Below are positions 50,676 to 58,405 of a stretch of DNA of 60,606 nucleotides, in pieces. Positions within the stretch are counted from its first letter, which is position 1. The number at the start of each line of letters is the position of its first letter. The translations under genes and the position numbers were made by a program. Source of the DNA: a virus; IMG/VR virus record IMGVR_UViG_3300020473_000031, positions 1 through 60,606 of that record. One strand, written 5' to 3'. The notes beneath the pieces were generated by a model. It did no database searches, was not told the DNA's origin, and saw nothing but the letters and a program-made list of their open reading frames with translations.

Positions 50676-51370
50676 CTATTAAACATAACGTTTTTCACAT
50701 CCTTCTTTATTTGGTTCTGTTTTTCCACATCTCGTCTTTTTTTATTCTCAGTCATATCTGCCATTGTTTTAGAATCTAAAAAATGTGTCATACACCATCT
50801 ACCCATATTTTGACCTGCATATTTTGGATGCAATCTAACTTCCAGAACCTGATGCCTAATAAATGATGGGAAAAGTATCATTCTATTGCTAACTACTTCA
50901 ATATCAAGCTTATAATCAGGAAATATAAACTGCCCTCCTTCAAATTTTTTAGGTTCTTTAAAAAACCAAAATAGACCAGTAACCGTTGATGCATCTGTAT
51001 GTGCTCTATAATAGTTGTCACTTTCATAATATGACAATAATGTAGCATCATAGTCGCAAGTCTTAATAAAATTGGTAAAAAACCAACTTTTTCCCTGTTG
51101 TAAGACCTCTTCTGTGAAAATTTTGCGATTTAGGCGTAAAATTTCGCATTTTTCCCGTTTTTTTGCAAAATATTCGTCTAAATGAATGCATTTATTCATT
51201 TTTAGGAAGCCATTCTCATCAAAAGCACTATAAGAGTCGACTGGATCTAAGAAAATGTCCTCTTTATACAGTTTATCGACCTCATTCCACAATATTTCCA
51301 TCTCTTCTTCATCAAAGTAATCATCAACAACGATGAATGGAAACCCATGTTCATGTGTTTGTATTTGCAT
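50672..51370 (-). CDS. 2OG-Fe(II) oxygenase-like protein
   Basis: A 232-residue protein with a prolyl-4-hydroxylase-type double-stranded beta-helix pattern: HxD in 'YYRAHTDAST' (H124, D126), a distal His in 'FPSFIRHQVLEV' (H173) and a candidate 2-oxoglutarate-binding Arg in 'MGRWCMTHF' (R191). Family members use Fe(II), O2 and 2-oxoglutarate to hydroxylate proteins or small molecules. The C-terminus (from about 205) is a Lys/Arg-rich tail. It follows the 198-residue oxygenase by 2 bases and belongs to the ho1/oxygenase cluster. The substrate is unknown. Confidence 0.82.
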   Translation of the reverse strand: MQIQTHEHGFPFIVVDDYFDEEEMEILWNEVDKLYKEDIFLDPVDSYSAFDENGFLKMNKCIHLDEYFAKKREKCEILRLNRKIFTEEVLQQGKSWFFTNFIKTCDYDATLLSYYESDNYYRAHTDASTVTGLFWFFKEPKKFEGGQFIFPDYKLDIEVVSNRMILFPSFIRHQVLEVRLHPKYAGQNMGRWCMTHFLDSKTMADMTENKKRRDVEKQNQIKKDVKNVMFNR

Positions 51371-51372
51371 AA

Positions 51373-51969
51373 TTAATAATTGCTCTCGTTTCTATCGAAG
51401 ACTATGTTAAAAGATAAACTCATTCTATCATGATTTGTCTGATTTGTCGTTATACCATGCATCAACCAACCAGGAAAGAAGGCAAGCAGACCATTACTAG
51501 GAACTATTTGCTCTCTTTCACATAAACCTTTATAGCAAAAAGATGAAGTCATAGCAGGAGTTGGATTTTCAAAGTATATATTACCATCAGATCCATCAGT
51601 TTTATAATAGTATACTCCAGACACATCACTAGTACCATGATGATGGCAATGTCCATAATTACCTTTTTTAAATAAAGAAATCCATGAACTTCCAATATAT
51701 CCATTAGTATGAGGAAAACCTATAGCTTTCATATAATGGTCTAAATGATATACAATTTGATCTCTCAAAAAGTTTAGATCATTTTTAATAATGAAATTAT
51801 CTTTAAAAGTTGGGTCTGAAAGGAAATGGGTTGCACCCCAATCCCCTTTCATTCCAAATTCAACTTCTTTTACTGCTGTAGTAATTTCATTTTGTATTTC
51901 ATCGAAATTATCAACCTTCTCCACCCAATATATTGGAGTTGGATACAAATTAGCTAAAGTGCCTTTCAT
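51373..51969 (-). CDS. 2OG-Fe(II) oxygenase-like protein (HxH type)
   Basis: A 198-residue protein of the phage-type 2OG-FeII_Oxy_5-like group: 'LYPTPIYWVEKVDNF', a His cluster in 'GNYGHCHHHGTSDVSGVYYY' (H107 to H111), a distal His in 'FFPGWLMHGITTNQ' (H171) and Arg in 'NHDRMSLSFNI' (R182). The first metal ligands appear as an HxH-type cluster rather than HxD, which is usual in this group. Its ATG overlaps the ho1 stop by 4 bases, so ho1 and this gene are expressed together. The substrate is unknown. Confidence 0.8.
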   Translation of the reverse strand: MKGTLANLYPTPIYWVEKVDNFDEIQNEITTAVKEVEFGMKGDWGATHFLSDPTFKDNFIIKNDLNFLRDQIVYHLDHYMKAIGFPHTNGYIGSSWISLFKKGNYGHCHHHGTSDVSGVYYYKTDGSDGNIYFENPTPAMTSSFCYKGLCEREQIVPSNGLLAFFPGWLMHGITTNQTNHDRMSLSFNIVFDRNESNY

Positions 51970-52643
51970 TTTCCAGTAATAGTTCCCCAGAGTACTTTAA
52001 GTAGTCCTTTTTTAGCATCTCCCTGAAGTTCATCAAAAATATACATGTTAAGTCTGAATGCATAGTTTGCTTCAGCAATTAATGAATTGACTTGATTCTC
52101 ATTAACTTCTAATCCATCTAGAACTGCCCTGTAATCGGTTTTAAACGCCTTTGCATCATTTATCATAGGAAAGTCGTAAAAGTGTAATCCCTCTCCTTCA
52201 GGGGGATTTAACGCCTTCTTAGCAATACCCTTAAGGATTTGACCACCTGATAAATCACCAATATACCTAGTATAATGATGTGCTATAAGAAGATATGGAT
52301 CCTTCTCTGCAATTTCATTAAGTCTATAGCAATATGTGTTACAAGCCTCTGATGGGGTTAACATATCTCTGTACATAGGACCATAGTAATATCTAAGATC
52401 TCTATTAAGAAATGCGGTTCTATAAAGTTTAGCACCCCACTGCTTTAATACACTTGCTAGAGGATCCTTAGTTTCCTCTATCCTCTGCTCCATTGTCTCA
52501 TAGACATAATAAAAGTCCGTGATTAGTTTACGGTACTCTTCTGGGTTTAATACTCCTTTAAGGAATCCAGCAACAAATTTAGTATTTTCTGCTGCATTAT
52601 GAGATTTTTTAGTACCTTCTTTTAATCTAGTTGATAAAGTCAT
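51966..52643 (-). CDS. ho1: Heme oxygenase (phage ho1)
   Basis: A 225-residue protein. It has the proximal heme His at H15 ('GTKKSHNAAENTKFVAGFL') and the distal-helix 'YTRYIGDLSGGQILKG' (GDLSGG at 129-134), and its length and layout match cyanobacterial/cyanophage HO1. It opens heme to biliverdin IXalpha with release of iron and CO. In cyanophages biliverdin feeds bilin synthesis, usually with pcyA or pebS; neither lies in this window. It overlaps genes on both sides by 4 bases (ATGA), which ties it to the oxygenase cluster. No frameshift or missing key residue is visible. Confidence 0.95.
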   Translation of the reverse strand: MTLSTRLKEGTKKSHNAAENTKFVAGFLKGVLNPEEYRKLITDFYYVYETMEQRIEETKDPLASVLKQWGAKLYRTAFLNRDLRYYYGPMYRDMLTPSEACNTYCYRLNEIAEKDPYLLIAHHYTRYIGDLSGGQILKGIAKKALNPPEGEGLHFYDFPMINDAKAFKTDYRAVLDGLEVNENQVNSLIAEANYAFRLNMYIFDELQGDAKKGLLKVLWGTITGK

Positions 52644-54106
52644 AATTCTCTATGTTTTTTTAGGAAAATGTTGCCTGATATAGCACATCTACCGTTACAC
52701 TTATTAGGTGGAACCTTGTGCTTCATTCTACTTTCAAAAATAACTACCTTACCTGGTCTTGGATCTATTATACCCTCTGGATTCTGAAATAGCAAGGGTG
52801 ATGATCCTTCTGGAACATTGACATAATAAACAAAGGAATAACAACTAATTCCATGATTATGCCATTCTATATCTTCACCTTCCTTATATGTAACTGCCCA
52901 TGTCTCTACTGTCTTAAAATCATGCTCTGGAGGATCAAACTGATCATCAATAATTCGTTGAACCCAATCAACCATAGTTTTAACATGCTCTTGACTTGAA
53001 TACAAGTCCCAGTCAGTCATTGTGCAATGTGCTTCTTCAGGATTTACTCCTGTCTTACCAGATCCCAAATCTTGTATGATATAAAATAATTTCTCATTAA
53101 TATCATTATATGGTGGATAATGATATTCACCAATTTTCTTACCTGTATGTTCTGGTAGAGATACTATAGAAGTACTAGTACTACGATGATTTCTTTCTAA
53201 TGTACCTGTTTCTACAAAGTCACTTAAATCCGTATTCATTTCTACAGGTACTTTTGTATTAGTATTGAGAACTATATTACCAGATATAGAAATTCTATAT
53301 TCATTATTATTAAAGAATGGGTATACCTGATGCTTTAAATTAGATGGGAATAGAAGCATAGTACCTTCTAATGGTGATCCCATATCATACCAAAATGAAT
53401 GACTAGCACCAAAAATATCAGTATAATGAAATTCAAATGATCCATTTGAAGCATGACCTGACATCTTACCTGCTCTTTTAGCAATGGCAACTTCTGGATT
53501 TGATCCTGTTTCGTTCTGTTCCTCATTAGTATAAGGAATTTTCATCCAAATAACAAAACTAAAACATCCAGTATGGTCGTGAGTAGGGTTATATTCACCT
53601 TGACGCTGATAATTTACCCACCATTTATGTAAACAAAAAGGATGTAGGTTATTAACCGCAATTTTATCTCCTGGATTACCAAAGTTATGCATATAATCTT
53701 GCATCAATGGATCCAAGACGTTAATGAAAAAGTAATCTTCCTTATCTTCAAGATAATAACTGTCCATTACATGACCAGCAAGCATCTCACCACAAGTTTC
53801 TCCCTTATTACCAATCATATCCCAAAGGAACTTCATATGATCCGCACTAAGTTTTTTCTCCATCCACCCACCAGTAAAAGGTACGATAGGTCTAGAAGAC
53901 TCTTCCTTACTATTGTAATAATCTACTGCATTTGCTGGTTTTAGATATAAATCCGATTCTCCTTGAGTATTCCTTGGTACTGGTGGAACACCTTTAGGAA
54001 TTCTATAATCATATGATTCATCAGCAATACCAGAATTACCCTCCCTTTGTATAACAGAGGATTTAGATTCTCTATCAGGGTTCTTTTTCTGATTAATAAT
54101 GCCCAT
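52640..54106 (-). CDS. Tandem-domain 2OG-oxygenase-like protein
   Basis: A 488-residue protein with two oxygenase-like halves joined by a linker. Half one has H176/H178 ('EYNPTHDHTGCFSFVIW'), H259 ('FPSNLKHQVYPF') and R271. Half two has H416/H418 ('IEWHNHGISCYSFVYYV'), H463 ('ESRMKHKVPPN') and R473. The two halves look like an old duplication and both keep the His-His-Arg set. The N-terminus (1-60) is extended and disordered-looking. The ATG is coupled to the 50-residue gene by TAATG, and its stop overlaps ho1. The substrate is unknown; the linkage suggests work alongside ho1 in the same infection stage. Confidence 0.8.
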   Translation of the reverse strand: MGIINQKKNPDRESKSSVIQREGNSGIADESYDYRIPKGVPPVPRNTQGESDLYLKPANAVDYYNSKEESSRPIVPFTGGWMEKKLSADHMKFLWDMIGNKGETCGEMLAGHVMDSYYLEDKEDYFFINVLDPLMQDYMHNFGNPGDKIAVNNLHPFCLHKWWVNYQRQGEYNPTHDHTGCFSFVIWMKIPYTNEEQNETGSNPEVAIAKRAGKMSGHASNGSFEFHYTDIFGASHSFWYDMGSPLEGTMLLFPSNLKHQVYPFFNNNEYRISISGNIVLNTNTKVPVEMNTDLSDFVETGTLERNHRSTSTSIVSLPEHTGKKIGEYHYPPYNDINEKLFYIIQDLGSGKTGVNPEEAHCTMTDWDLYSSQEHVKTMVDWVQRIIDDQFDPPEHDFKTVETWAVTYKEGEDIEWHNHGISCYSFVYYVNVPEGSSPLLFQNPEGIIDPRPGKVVIFESRMKHKVPPNKCNGRCAISGNIFLKKHREL

Positions 54107-54258
54107 TATCTACCCTGTCCTCGATAGGCTTTCTTCTTTGCATTACGTGAAGTAGCACTCAACTTAGTATGAGGACTTCTTCCTTGACGAGTCTTTTTAG
54201 GTTGCGGAAGAATGTAATCAGTATTACTCCACGCACCACCATTTTTGAACTTTGGCAT
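54106..54258 (-). CDS. Small basic protein, function unknown
   Basis: A 50-residue protein (MPKFKNGGAWSNTDYILPQP, then 'KKTRQGRSPHTKLSATSRNA' and 'KKKAYRGQGR'). It is strongly basic at the C-terminus, as in nucleic-acid-binding or packaged proteins. The ATG is at 54258-54256, and its TAA shares a base with the downstream start (TAATG at 54108-54104). The gene is short, but length, coupling and composition support it. I do not recognise a named family. Confidence 0.75.
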   Translation of the reverse strand: MPKFKNGGAWSNTDYILPQPKKTRQGRSPHTKLSATSRNAKKKAYRGQGR

Positions 54259-54260
54259 AA

Positions 54261-54800
54261 TTAATCTCCAATAAAAACGTCTTTACTCCCACCTGAGATA
54301 GTTGATAAGCAAGGCCACGTAGTTGTGTTCTCACCTAAATCGTCACCTATTCTACCAGCAAGCTTGCCTGTAATCCATACAGTCTTCGTACTAGAGTAAC
54401 ATCTCCGTTGATGTCCCTCTGAAGACTCTCTACCACCTGATATACCCTCCGTGCAATGCCACGCAGGACTTGATCTGACAGTAAAACACTTTCTACCAAC
54501 GGAAGTAGTAGTGTGTTTTGTTTTAGTAGGGTGTAGAACAAGCTCATCTCTATCTATGATAGGGATCTTGTTGTTTATTATAACACTCCTTTCTAACTTT
54601 TGTCTAGGTTTTTGTTCAGTAGGTTTCCAAGTTGTAACAGCATCCATCTGTGCTACGGGTTTTGGGTTAATTTGCCCTGCTGTTGGTGAGTGAGGGCATC
54701 CACCAAGTACTCCTCCACCTAGTCCTGGGTGGTGTGAAGATCCACTACCACTACCATGACCGCTACAATTACCTTTAAATAACGCTGCTCCTATTGCCAT
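54261..54800 (-). CDS. PAAR-like spike-tip protein
   Basis: A 179-residue protein starting at the ATG at 54800-54798, which shares a base with the stop of the 800-residue gene (TAATG). The N-terminus is 'MAIGAALFKGNCSGHGSG' then 'HHPGLGGGVLGGCPHS', a Cys/His/Gly-rich stretch. The C-terminus has 'VWITGKLAGRIGDDLGE' and 'STISGGSKDVFIGD', the 'ITxGSxxVFIxG' type of ending of PAAR-repeat proteins that cap contractile-tail spikes (T4 gp5.4 is one). PAAR tips bind a metal with Cys and His. The middle (about 45-115) is unusual for a PAAR and may hold an insertion. An upstream in-frame Met at 54860 is less likely because it would overlap the 800-residue gene. Confidence 0.72.
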   Translation of the reverse strand: MAIGAALFKGNCSGHGSGSGSSHHPGLGGGVLGGCPHSPTAGQINPKPVAQMDAVTTWKPTEQKPRQKLERSVIINNKIPIIDRDELVLHPTKTKHTTTSVGRKCFTVRSSPAWHCTEGISGGRESSEGHQRRCYSSTKTVWITGKLAGRIGDDLGENTTTWPCLSTISGGSKDVFIGD

Positions 54801-57202
54801 TATGGTAAATACATTCCTGTATCGTAAGGGTTTCCGTATGCAGCGATTGCTGCGTTCCAAGCTGATCTAGCTCTGGTTAGATCATTCCATATTTTCATCT
54901 TTCCACTTGCAGTCCACGGTTTGCATCCATCCCCAAGTAACCCAGACATGGTAATTGTCTGATTTGGACCAGGAGTTGAACCTGCAGGTGCAGTACATGA
55001 TATATGTCCACACCCACTTTCCACGGTACTACATGATAATGTTACATTAATATCTATACTATCTTGGGGATCTGGTCTATATTGCTTCATCATATACTTA
55101 GTATACTCTGACGCATGAGGTAATTCACTCACTCTTCCCTGTACTGTAGTGACATAACGCTCATCATGGTTACTAAATTCAGGAATAATCTTTTGTGTTA
55201 TGTCATCTATGTGCTGCATTCTACTTCTATGATTCTCATCACGGAGATATTTCTTAAGAATATCTTTTAAATCCGTAGGTATTACAGTACTATTCTCTAC
55301 TATGCTCATATCTAAGTCATCAATTGCGTTAGTTTCCTTTAATGGGTTTGTAGCACTGTCACTATACATCCTTTGAGCCTTTTGTCTAACACGTTGAGCG
55401 TCAGGATCACCTTTAACACTGAAGTCTGCTACCTTATATTGATCTAAAAAGTTCTGAGGTAGGTTTTCTATTGCTCTTAACGTAGCAGCAGTTGATACTG
55501 AGTCACCTTCTGGCAAAGAAAGTAGGTATGCTCTTATATCATCCGCATATGTCGATCTATATGCACCGTTATCTATGGTACGATCTACTACCTTATGTAC
55601 ATTTCTTATCTGTAATTGCGGTGGAGATGAGGAAGAATACCCAGATCCTCCGTCAGTTACCTGAATACCAGTCATCGCACCGCCTACAAATTGAGCATTT
55701 ACAGTTGCTCTCTTACCTGTGGTGGTTAAGGGGGCGGTAATATACACATCTGGTACAGCATCTAGCGTTTGCCAACCAGATCCACCATCAACTATACTAA
55801 TATTATCTACTTGTCCATTAACAATAGACATAGTAACCTGTGGTACTCTTAGGTCATGGAACCTATTTGGTGCATCTTGATCTACATCAGCAGTAACATA
55901 CTGTATAGACTTATTCATAAACTCATAAAAACCTACAAGATGTGCTCGGTCTGGAATACCCCAACCTGCTTTTGCTGTAATTACGTGGTTCCTATCAGAT
56001 GTATACTGTGTCTCTTTAACAAAATTACTACCACAAGCATCAATATATGCTATATGGTATGGAAAATTATCTAAATCGGTATGAAATACACGAGTTATTA
56101 TATGACCATTGATTGTATCACCTGCTCTTAGTACATCAAACCCTTCTTGACCCTCTGTTGCTTGTACTGGACCTACTGTTTTAATTTTTATGTTATTAGT
56201 AAGAACAGTTGTACTATTATCTGGAAGGGTATGAGTATAACTTAGAGGAAATGTGGTTCCCACGGTGTAGCCCGTCCCAGGCGATAAGACCTCTGTAATA
56301 CGCCAGGACGTGCCTGAAAAGACTGTTGGGTCTGGATCATCATCAAATATAGGTTTAATCTCAACTTTAATCCTAAGACCTTGTGCAAGACCAGAATCTA
56401 ATTCAAATATCTTGAAGTCACTGAACGCCTCGTCGCCAGCCTGGTAGGGGTTCTGTGCCGTAGTATACTCAGTACCAGTCGTTTCATTCTCATTCCAACT
56501 ATCAGTATAGGTTACTCCATCATATGACAACTCAAAGTCTAGACATCCATTAGGTAACGTGGTTGAAAGCGAGTCATAACTGAACGTTAGTTTAGGACTT
56601 TGAGTATCTACTGCAAATAAAGTCGAATGAGGGCAGTCGGGGTCGTCTGAATCCCTTCCTTCATTTCCCACAGTATACGATATTGTGGTCGAAGCGGGGG
56701 TGCAGTCAAAATCACCACAAGGAAAACAAGTAGATGATGATGAATATTCTCCTCCACTATCTGTATTATCTGTTTCTTCTGTCTCTATATGATAGCAAGG
56801 TGTTCCTAATATACCTGCTTTATCGGTAGTATCAAATAAGTATGACATCCATGTATCAGAATACCCAAAATCAAAAGAAAGACCTGTAGGGTAGTAGTCA
56901 TATACAAATAAACAATCTCCAGCACTCTCTCCTTCTTCTAATGACTCAACGTTTAAGCGAGTTGCCTTACCACACATACCATCAGTTAACATGTCTGCTG
57001 GATTTCCACCTTCGTTGCATACTAGATCAGATTGATACTGAACAGTTGTGCCATCTCTCGCAGGTACGTTGTAAGGTAGATTACCTATTCTAATCGTTGC
57101 TTGAGGGTATTCGATAAATTCTACACTAACACCATCAGCAGTACCTGGATGAGATCTCACACAGGAATTTGTATATCTTTCTCCAACAGGTTTACAACCC
57201 AT
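54800..57202 (-). CDS. Large Cys-rich virion structural protein
   Basis: An 800-residue protein with many Cys residues in the first 200 and last 100 ('STCFPCGDFDCTP', 'DDPDCPHS', 'NVTLSCSTVESGCGHISC'). The centre has GxGY-type repeats ('IVDGGSGWQTL', 'VTDGGSGYSSSS'). Residues about 560-690 are helical and charged ('DQYKVADFSVKGDPDAQRVR'). It overlaps the 105-residue gene by 11 bases and the PAAR gene by 1 base. This layout next to PAAR suggests a tail-hub or spike-related role, but no known domain is certain by eye. Confidence 0.72.
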   Translation of the reverse strand: MGCKPVGERYTNSCVRSHPGTADGVSVEFIEYPQATIRIGNLPYNVPARDGTTVQYQSDLVCNEGGNPADMLTDGMCGKATRLNVESLEEGESAGDCLFVYDYYPTGLSFDFGYSDTWMSYLFDTTDKAGILGTPCYHIETEETDNTDSGGEYSSSSTCFPCGDFDCTPASTTISYTVGNEGRDSDDPDCPHSTLFAVDTQSPKLTFSYDSLSTTLPNGCLDFELSYDGVTYTDSWNENETTGTEYTTAQNPYQAGDEAFSDFKIFELDSGLAQGLRIKVEIKPIFDDDPDPTVFSGTSWRITEVLSPGTGYTVGTTFPLSYTHTLPDNSTTVLTNNIKIKTVGPVQATEGQEGFDVLRAGDTINGHIITRVFHTDLDNFPYHIAYIDACGSNFVKETQYTSDRNHVITAKAGWGIPDRAHLVGFYEFMNKSIQYVTADVDQDAPNRFHDLRVPQVTMSIVNGQVDNISIVDGGSGWQTLDAVPDVYITAPLTTTGKRATVNAQFVGGAMTGIQVTDGGSGYSSSSPPQLQIRNVHKVVDRTIDNGAYRSTYADDIRAYLLSLPEGDSVSTAATLRAIENLPQNFLDQYKVADFSVKGDPDAQRVRQKAQRMYSDSATNPLKETNAIDDLDMSIVENSTVIPTDLKDILKKYLRDENHRSRMQHIDDITQKIIPEFSNHDERYVTTVQGRVSELPHASEYTKYMMKQYRPDPQDSIDINVTLSCSTVESGCGHISCTAPAGSTPGPNQTITMSGLLGDGCKPWTASGKMKIWNDLTRARSAWNAAIAAYGNPYDTGMYLP

Positions 57203-57506
57203 TTATCTTTTCCTCTAAAGCAGTAAGTCTTTTACCATGATCTGTAGAAGGTGCTTTATGTGCCATTGCTTCTAATTCTTCTAACCTACGATATATCTCA
57301 TCATAGTTCTCTTTAATATTTAGATACTCCTCTGCTCCTTTTGGTTTATATAATATCTTCTCAGGAGTTGCTAGGTCATTAACATACTTTGTGACCTCTC
57401 CTAGACGTTCTGCTAGTCCTTGTACGCACTGATTGAGTACTTCGTGTGCCTCTGCATTATCTTGCCAAGGATCATACTCTGTAATATTCTGATTAGGATC
57501 ACTCAT
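57192..57506 (-). CDS. Small helical protein
   Basis: A 104-residue protein. I start it at the ATG at 57506-57504 (MSDPNQNITEYDPWQDNAEA); a GTG lies 3 bases upstream. It is mainly helical, with an acidic N-terminus and a C-terminal coiled-coil-like tract ('LNIKENYDEIYRRLEELEAM' and 'LTALEEKINGL'). The start overlaps the 53-residue gene by 8 bases, and the stop lies inside the 800-residue gene start (11-base overlap). It is probably a chaperone or minor structural partner of the next protein; no family is recognised. Confidence 0.72.
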   Translation of the reverse strand: MSDPNQNITEYDPWQDNAEAHEVLNQCVQGLAERLGEVTKYVNDLATPEKILYKPKGAEEYLNIKENYDEIYRRLEELEAMAHKAPSTDHGKRLTALEEKINGL

Positions 57507-57660
57507 CACTTTTTTTAAATGTTAGTTTAGGTTCTTCTAAGGAGTATTCTAACACATCTTCTATATTCCAATCAAGTGCTTCTGCAACTTCTTCAGGAAT
57601 AGGAATGTATGCATCACCAAAATCATCCTCTTGTAGGGTAAGTGTGAATCTCTTTGACAT
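57499..57660 (-). CDS. Small protein, possible AbrB-like swapped-hairpin fold
   Basis: A 53-residue protein (MSKRFTLTLQEDDFGDAYIP then 'IPEEVAEALDWNIEDVLEYS'). The 'IP-EV--AL-W---D-L' pattern resembles short AbrB/MazE-like DNA-binding hairpins, but the length and context do not confirm that. It is too short for many gene finders but has ATG, stop and an 8-base overlap with the next gene, so it is likely real. Confidence 0.55.
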   Translation of the reverse strand: MSKRFTLTLQEDDFGDAYIPIPEEVAEALDWNIEDVLEYSLEEPKLTFKKSDE

Positions 57661-57669
57661 ATTCAGTTA

Positions 57670-57882
57670 TCATAAACGGTTAACCGATGAAGTGGATGGT
57701 GTTCTTTTCTTAAAATCTTCCCAACTTTTAACTACATCTTTAACATCATTTATACAATCTGTACTTACACAAAGATCAGCACAGGCATACATTCTAGTAT
57801 CAAGACATCCCTCGTGCCTTATAAGGGTTTCGAGAACCCATGTACGTGTGTCTTGGAAATCTTGTGAAAACTCTACGGTCAT
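57670..57882 (-). CDS. Small Cys-containing protein, function unknown
   Basis: A 70-residue protein (MTVEFSQDFQDTRTWVLETL then 'CLDTRMYACADLCVSTDCIN' and 'KSWEDFKKRTPSTSSVN'). It has four Cys residues in a 20-residue stretch, which suggests a metal-binding or disulfide-linked mini-domain. The neighbouring gene lies 10 bases downstream. A frame of 123 residues in the opposite direction overlaps it, but every surrounding gene is on the minus strand, so I take the minus frame. Confidence 0.55.
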   Translation of the reverse strand: MTVEFSQDFQDTRTWVLETLIRHEGCLDTRMYACADLCVSTDCINDVKDVVKSWEDFKKRTPSTSSVNRL

Positions 57883-58077
57883 GTTTTTTACTGGGGAAAT
57901 TTTTTTAAAATATTTTTATATATCACTTGCTCTTGGGAACCTTTGTAGGTTAGGGTCTCTTACTTTTTTAATATAAGGGCCGCATCAAACATCGAGAACC
58001 CCCATCACCACTGTCATTTGGGCGGAGTTCTTTACATTTAGTAGATCAATTTAACTGTCTGAGTGTTACATAAGCAT

Positions 58078-58106
58078 TAAAAAGGGAGTGCTGTTTAACA
58101 CTCCCA
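58078..58106 (-). terminator. Rho-independent terminator of the small-gene block
   Basis: On the minus strand GGGAGTG (58099-58105), an 8-base loop, and CACTCCC (58084-58090) followed by TTTTT. It lies just past the stop of the 76-residue gene, with a strong 7-base stem. Confidence 0.85.
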
Positions 58107-58114
58107 TTCTAACA

Positions 58115-58345
58115 TTATGCTGCTAGATTGTCAAGAACTGACTGGTCAATCTCTGTTACGTTTGTAACATTTTTCAACCACTTATTTATGTGGCGAGATG
58201 TAGTAACTGACCAAAACTTAGAGGTTCTAACATAACCCTCAGAGGGTAAATATGCTGCTACTGGTGTTCTATAACTGAAGAAGATTTGTGTTCCGTCGTT
58301 GATAGTAACTTCGTTCTGATTAGCAGCGATAGGTGTTAGTTTCAT
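58115..58345 (-). CDS. Small protein typical of cyanophage early regions
   Basis: A 76-residue protein (MKLTPIAANQNEVTINDGTQ, then 'SYRTPVAAYLPSEGYVRTSK' and 'HINKWLKNVTNVTEIDQSVL'). The pattern of a short beta sheet followed by 'RTSKFWSVTTSRHINKWL' resembles small hypothetical proteins common in T4-like cyanophages; I cannot name a family. It has a host-like promoter close upstream (58378-58405) and a strong terminator downstream, so it is likely a one-gene unit expressed early. Confidence 0.75.
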   Translation of the reverse strand: MKLTPIAANQNEVTINDGTQIFFSYRTPVAAYLPSEGYVRTSKFWSVTTSRHINKWLKNVTNVTEIDQSVLDNLAA

Positions 58346-58377
58346 TTTAGGATTAATCCTTTGTTTGTTACTCTCTT

Positions 58378-58405
58378 ATTATAACCCCTGAGAGGTTACT
58401 TACAA
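58378..58405 (-). promoter_or_regulatory. Host-like sigma70 promoter, TTGTAA - 16 - TATAAT
   Basis: On the minus strand the -35 TTGTAA (58400-58405) and -10 TATAAT (58378-58383) are 16 bases apart, about 32 bases before the 76-residue ATG. The perfect -10 suggests early transcription by host polymerase. Confidence 0.6.

Noticed and set aside
51966-52643. Phycobilin reductase partner (pcyA or pebS) near ho1
   Set aside because: No such gene is in the window; the neighbours are oxygenase-like proteins.
54801-54860. Upstream extension of the PAAR gene to 54860
   Set aside because: It would overlap the 800-residue gene by about 60 bases, whereas the ATG at 54800 gives the TAATG coupling seen elsewhere and a better N-terminus.
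57605-57976. A plus-strand frame of 123 residues
   Set aside because: It overlaps the minus-strand 70-residue gene, every supported gene is on the minus strand, and no ribosome site or family pattern was found.
57883-58077. Possible tRNA in the gap
   Set aside because: A short GGTTC-like run is present, but I could not place a cloverleaf, acceptor stem or anticodon.
58182-58189. A fifth ATAAATAA octamer on the minus strand
   Set aside because: It lies inside the 76-residue coding sequence, in the codons for HINKW, and has no gene start at the right distance, so I treat it as chance.
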